From positions 1 to 58,672 of the forward strand of contig CANRDO010000016.1 in the NCBI GenBank assembly GCA_947629385.1: a stretch of DNA of 58,672 bases, read 5' to 3'. Of the stretch, positions 55,431 to 58,672 are shown piece after piece. This stretch comes from an uncultured Lachnospiraceae bacterium. Its GTDB lineage: Bacteria > Bacillota > Clostridia > Lachnospirales > Lachnospiraceae. The notes beneath the pieces are model-generated. The model worked only from the letters and a program-made list of their open reading frames with translations. It had not been told where the DNA came from and did no database searches. The position numbers and the translations under genes are program-made. How positions within the stretch are numbered: the first letter of the stretch is position 1; each line of letters starts with the position of its first letter.

Positions 55431-56132
55431 TTAACAACCTGAAAATCGACAGATTTTTAATGTTTTCAGATAAGCTTTCTGCTCATCTGATATCCTATTG
55501 CTCTCCACACTTTTCTGAATCGTTTTGTTATGTGTCCAGTCATCGAGCTTCTTTCCTTCCAGATACGGAAGTATGGAAGCATACTGTTTTGCCAGTGCCG
55601 TTGCAAAATACCATGCGACCATCATATTGATATAGTATTCATCCGATCTGACCGCCGCTACCATGTCCGCATATTTGGAATGAAACCTCTCGCCCAGGAA
55701 ATGCTCCATAAGCATACCGATTGCAAATCGGACGGTATAAACCTTATCCGATCTGATCCATGTATAGATATACGGAAGCAGTTTCTCCGGCTCTTTTTTG
55801 AAAGCCTTTGGCGAAAGCTGATCACATGTAGCCCAGTTATCAATAAACGGAAGAAACGCTTCAACTTTTGCGATGCATTTATTAAAATCTTTCTCCAATG
55901 AAATCACAAATGCATGCAGTTGATTTTCATCGAAGTATTGGTGCGGAAGGCACTCCAAAAATAAAACTGTGTCCCCGTCTTTGAATATCCTCTTCGCAAA
56001 GGAACGAAGTTCTGGTGTCCTGACGCCGATAATTCTTTCCGCTTCTACCGTCGGAATTAACTTAGCCTGAAAGGCCGCATATTTCTTATCCTGCAAGCGG
56101 AATAATTCCGCCACTATCTCATCTCTATTCAT
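55431..56132 (-). CDS. AlkD-like DNA alkylation repair protein
   Basis: The 233-residue helical-repeat protein has GVRTPELRSFAKRIFKD, FVISLEKDFNKCIAKVEAFLPFIDNWATCDQL and YYINMMVAWYFATALAKQ, signatures of AlkD/AlkC-type HEAT-repeat DNA glycosylases that remove N3- and N7-alkylated bases. DNWATCD carries the catalytic Asp region. A 33-residue gene lies just upstream. Confidence 0.9.
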   Translation of the reverse strand: MNRDEIVAELFRLQDKKYAAFQAKLIPTVEAERIIGVRTPELRSFAKRIFKDGDTVLFLECLPHQYFDENQLHAFVISLEKDFNKCIAKVEAFLPFIDNWATCDQLSPKAFKKEPEKLLPYIYTWIRSDKVYTVRFAIGMLMEHFLGERFHSKYADMVAAVRSDEYYINMMVAWYFATALAKQYASILPYLEGKKLDDWTHNKTIQKSVESNRISDEQKAYLKTLKICRFSGC

Positions 56133-56159
56133 CTGCGATTTCCTCCGTAAGATCCCGAT

Positions 56160-56261
56160 TTACTTATTTCTTTTGGTAAACCTATCAATAACGTTATCTG
56201 CCCAAAAAGTGATAAAGAAATCAGCAATCTCCGCAAACAGATTAACAATAAAATCAACCAT
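56160..56261 (-). CDS. 33-residue amphipathic small protein
   Basis: The ORF reads MVDFIVNLFAEIADFFITFW, then ADNVIDRFTKRNK. It has GGGAGAACTTAT upstream at good spacing. It is a single hydrophobic, aromatic-rich helix with a basic end, probably membrane-bound. Similar tiny proteins are seen in Firmicutes, but I cannot name a family. It lies 27 bases before the AlkD-like gene on the same strand. Confidence 0.6.
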   Translation of the reverse strand: MVDFIVNLFAEIADFFITFWADNVIDRFTKRNK

Positions 56262-56322
56262 ATAAGTTCTCCCTCAAGCCCGATTGTTCGCTCTGACCAG
56301 ATTCCCGACAATCGGAATTTGA

Positions 56323-56712
56323 TTATATTCCCAAAATATAGAATCCATTATACTCTTTGGCCTGGTTTAGCCACCGAACCAATTTTTCATAATCCACAGG
56401 TTTTTCCTCGCAGAGTTTTTCTATAAGGGAATCTATTAATGACAGTGTATAATAGTTCACACCATATATATCGATCACTCCAATTTTTAAGTTATTATAA
56501 ATCCCACAGTTAAAAATATGGCAATATTCCTGATAAAAAACATTTTCATCATTAATATACAAAGAATCATTCTGCCAGTGATTTATATTGCTGACTGCCA
56601 CTATATCTTTTACTTTAGTTTCTGCAGGCAATCTGCAAAACTGCATTTCTATAAATGCAGAACCGCCATATTCCCTTCGTTCTTTTTGAGAATTGAAACT
56701 TAAAAATAACAT
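56323..56712 (-). CDS. Hypothetical protein coupled to a GNAT gene
   Basis: A 129-residue protein, MLFLSFNSQKERREYGGSAF..., with alternating beta strands and a late helix (SLIDSLIEKLCEEKPVDYEKL). Not recognised; no membrane segment or catalytic motif is seen. Its ATG overlaps the stop of the upstream GNAT gene (TAATG), so the two are translated together. Confidence 0.6.
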   Translation of the reverse strand: MLFLSFNSQKERREYGGSAFIEMQFCRLPAETKVKDIVAVSNINHWQNDSLYINDENVFYQEYCHIFNCGIYNNLKIGVIDIYGVNYYTLSLIDSLIEKLCEEKPVDYEKLVRWLNQAKEYNGFYILGI

Positions 56713-57197
56713 TACAAGCCCTTTTCCATATACCCGCAGGTGAAAGGAAAAAAATCAAACTTCTTCGTGCCAATATGAAGAAAGCCCTGATTTTCATACC
56801 ATTTTCGCAAAACCTGATTCTCTTCTACGATTCCGATGTTGATTTTCTTACATCCTTCTTTTTTGGCTCTGTCAAAAGCATCGTGCAGCAAAGCAGCGCC
56901 GATACCCTCATGGCGATACTCCGGAAGAACACACAAATTATTGAGTTCACATTGATGATCATCCTGCCATAGCAAAGAATAGTACCCTACTATTTTCCCA
57001 CTGTCAAGACAATATGCAATCATGATCCTGCGTTCAATTTCTAATTGATAATTCAGCCTGTCGGCACTTATCGCAAAAGCCGTAAATCGCGGCGCATTAT
57101 CCGCAGAAAATCCAAATTCATTTGCAACCGTTATAAAACTGTTTCTGATAACCTGTACACATTCAGGAATATCTTTTTTCCCAATTTCTTTTATCAT
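56712..57197 (-). CDS. GNAT-family N-acetyltransferase
   Basis: The 161-residue protein shows LNNLCVLPEYRHEGIGAALLHDAF, the acetyl-CoA binding motif, and the late VLRKWYENQGFLHIGTK. It is a typical GNAT enzyme for small substrates; the acceptor is unknown. The next gene starts on its stop codon. Confidence 0.9.
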   Translation of the reverse strand: MIKEIGKKDIPECVQVIRNSFITVANEFGFSADNAPRFTAFAISADRLNYQLEIERRIMIAYCLDSGKIVGYYSLLWQDDHQCELNNLCVLPEYRHEGIGAALLHDAFDRAKKEGCKKINIGIVEENQVLRKWYENQGFLHIGTKKFDFFPFTCGYMEKGL

Positions 57198-57239
57198 GGT
57201 TCTCCTTTCTCAAAAACTCCTATTCGTTGGATAAATGAT

Positions 57240-57349
57240 TTGTATCAAATTTCACAAGATCATACCTATGTTCCTGCTGATTTTGATGCGAACAGAGACT
57301 CTTCCTTTCCGCATCGGCAGCGATGAGGTTATATTTGTTCTTTTGATAA
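57240..57349 (+). pseudogene. Possible GGDEF-domain remnant
   Basis: In one frame 57307-57349 reads FRIGSDEVIFVLLIN and a stop, resembling the FRIGGDEFVVLL core of diguanylate cyclases with GGDEF altered to GSDEV. Just upstream, in a shifted frame, ADFDANRDSS resembles the sequence before that core. It is short and frameshifted, so it is at most a relic. Confidence 0.3.
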
Positions 57350-57356
57350 ACTGAAT

Positions 57357-57821
57357 TTACAGTAATTTTTCCAATTCATCTAGCAGTTTTCGTTTCATCT
57401 TCGCAAGCTGTTCCTCGCCTGGTCTGCTGTCATTGGAATACATCTTCTCCATCGGATACCACCAAACAGGGCCTTTGCCGTTATTCCCATAGTTTTCAAT
57501 ATCACCGCTGATCCTTGGGAACAAATGCCAATGAAGATGAGAATCACCCATACCGAGCAACTCATAGTTTATCTTTTCAGCCCCAAAAGCCTTTGACACA
57601 GCTTCGGCAACTACCGTCATTTCTTCAAGAAACATTGTCCTCTCTGAAGGGTCAAGATGAAACAGCTCGGTTTTTTCTCCATGGTGCTTGTAAAGAAACA
57701 GCGTATAACCGCAGAAATGCTGATTATCGCCAATCACCACATATCCCGTTTCTAGTTCCTTTACAAAATAAGGGTTGACGCCTTTTTTTATCATTTCAAT
57801 TCGTTCACATATCAGGCACAT
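57357..57821 (-). CDS. HIT-family hydrolase
   Basis: The 154-residue protein has the HIT triad HLHWHLFPR following GMGDS, and an N-terminal CLICERI pair typical of HIT proteins. These hydrolyse nucleotide phosphoramidates or dinucleoside polyphosphates. ATG 57821 follows ACAGGAGATAATT; the frame opens earlier at 57860. Confidence 0.88.
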   Translation of the reverse strand: MCLICERIEMIKKGVNPYFVKELETGYVVIGDNQHFCGYTLFLYKHHGEKTELFHLDPSERTMFLEEMTVVAEAVSKAFGAEKINYELLGMGDSHLHWHLFPRISGDIENYGNNGKGPVWWYPMEKMYSNDSRPGEEQLAKMKRKLLDELEKLL

Positions 57822-57912
57822 AATTATCTCCTGTAAATACCGATTCTTCGCTGATAACATTATACTCTTACCATCCGAAAAAGTATAGCGAGATGTTGTG
57901 AAGTGCAGTGTT

Positions 57913-58335
57913 TTACATTCTATTTTCTAAAATTCGATATACCATAGTTCCGACTGCCCATTGGAATATGAAAAGTAAAAATATCATTCCACTTACCCAT
58001 ACTTCTACACGAAACAGAGCAAGTACAAATGCTAATAGAATCAGGAAAATAGTCATAATTTGGCAAGTTACATGTCCCGTTTTCATTCGCAAATATTGTT
58101 TTCTTTCATCAATGCTGTTAATGTGTGCCTCCTGCTTTCTCCTCTCATATTCGTCCTGTCGTCTGGGACTCTGCCAGTAGACGATACGGATTGTATTGGC
58201 AATCGAACTAAAAGCAAGACCACATCCCATTGCAAAAAGCATAGCTGAGTAGTAGTCAATTTGTAGTATCAGTCCGCCGCCGATCAGAACAACGCCGATT
58301 ACAAATTGGATTATAAAAGGTTTCTTATCTTTCAT
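57913..58335 (-). CDS. Small membrane protein, four helices
   Basis: The 140-residue protein has four hydrophobic segments in two pairs (about 7-24, 28-46, 88-108, 112-133) separated by a charged loop (SPRRQDEYERRKQEAHIN). DUF2178-like membrane proteins have this layout, but the match is by topology only. Function unknown. Confidence 0.6.
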   Translation of the reverse strand: MKDKKPFIIQFVIGVVLIGGGLILQIDYYSAMLFAMGCGLAFSSIANTIRIVYWQSPRRQDEYERRKQEAHINSIDERKQYLRMKTGHVTCQIMTIFLILLAFVLALFRVEVWVSGMIFLLFIFQWAVGTMVYRILENRM

Positions 58336-58416
58336 TTTGTGGTATGCTTTCCATAAATAGATAAAGCAACAGCGTCCAAGTTTTTTACACTCAAACGCTG
58401 TGATTTATGTCCTATG

Positions 58417-58551
58417 CCCTGTGAAACAGCGAAGCTGTTTCTCCGCCCCGAAGGGGCATGAGTTACGGGGTGCCCTAGGGGTATACCTTGTGAAACAGCG
58501 AAGCTGTTTCTCCATCCCGAAGGGATTTGAGTTACGTGCCCTAGGGGTATG
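58417..58551 (+). repeat. Tandem hairpin repeat, two units with compensatory changes
   Basis: Units 58417-58485 and 58486-58551 each hold: GAAACAGC-GAA-GCTGTTTC; a second stem, GCCCC-GAA-GGGGC in unit 1 and ATCCC-GAA-GGGAT in unit 2; the linker GAGTTACG; and TGCCC-TAG-GGGTA. The stem 2 change alters both strands and keeps pairing. A relative of the linker and last hairpin lies at 4408-4432. The rest of 58336-58672 has no gene. Confidence 0.75.
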
Positions 58552-58672
58552 CAGTTTGCAACTCCTCTACACTTGAAATTTACTTAATATATTTCTATGA
58601 TATTGGGGTCAAAAGCCTGTCTATAGTACCTTGAAAAATTCATATATTTTGTAATAAATACAAGCCGGAATG

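Noticed and set aside
56129..56311. 60-codon minus-strand frame overlapping the AlkD-like start
   Set aside because: The 33-codon frame at 56160-56261 has the ribosome binding site and a coherent amphipathic product; this one does not.

Overview
The window looks like chromosomal DNA of a gut-type Firmicute, most likely a Lachnospiraceae-like member of Clostridia. This is inferred from ribosome binding sites of the AAGGAGG type, vegetative promoters with 17-base spacers, an N-terminally extended L27 encoded next to its Prp protease, a DUF1015 gene beside serA-serC, a giant HgdC/BadF-type activase and a His-rich CsoR-family regulator. No species call is possible from the sequence alone.

Layout. 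1-76 is the 3' end (domains V and VI) of a group II intron sitting inside ylmH. 77-3325 carries ylmH (3' exon), aroB, lspA and an RluD-type pseudouridine synthase, all rightward. 3339-6479 holds a TtcA-type tRNA thiolase (leftward), dtd, and a polytopic GT-C-like membrane protein. 6544-10798 has a tyrosine recombinase with a repeat-rich upstream region, a secreted DUF1002 protein, and lexA with an SOS-box-like promoter. 10936-17923 is a leftward housekeeping block: rplU, prp, rpmA, obg, yhbY, nadD, yqeK, rsfS and an SseB-like gene, plus a DUF554 and a HAD gene.

18612-27326 is an 8.7-kb integrated element in a tRNA-Thr(CGU) gene. It is bounded by 63-bp identical direct repeats made of the tRNA 3' half and its terminator. 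It encodes an integrase, a CI/Cro-like divergent regulator pair with three palindromic operators, an excisionase-like HTH protein, a RepA/RadA-like ATPase, several small proteins, a lone HK97-type major capsid protein with a gp10-like protein, a sigma factor, and a holin-like type I toxin. No terminase, portal, protease, tail or lysis module is present, so it looks like a minimal phage satellite and not a prophage. This is the most unusual system in the window.

27283-46116 returns to host functions: tRNA-Thr, a degenerate sirtuin, the His-rich CsoR-like repressor, glgB, DUF1015, serA-serC, and a leftward ilvB-ilvD-leuB block for branched-chain amino acids. A lipid-kinase-like gene and a tgt - GH2 beta-galactosidase - yajC operon follow. 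46260-50829 is a 1433-residue acyl-CoA dehydratase activase-like protein behind a long structured leader. 50883-58672 is an accessory, lower-GC region with a broken AbiE-type toxin-antitoxin pair, a secreted protein, two GNAT acetyltransferases, an esterase-like hydrolase, an AlkD-like DNA glycosylase, a HIT protein, small genes, decayed fragments, and a tandem hairpin repeat whose stems show compensatory changes.
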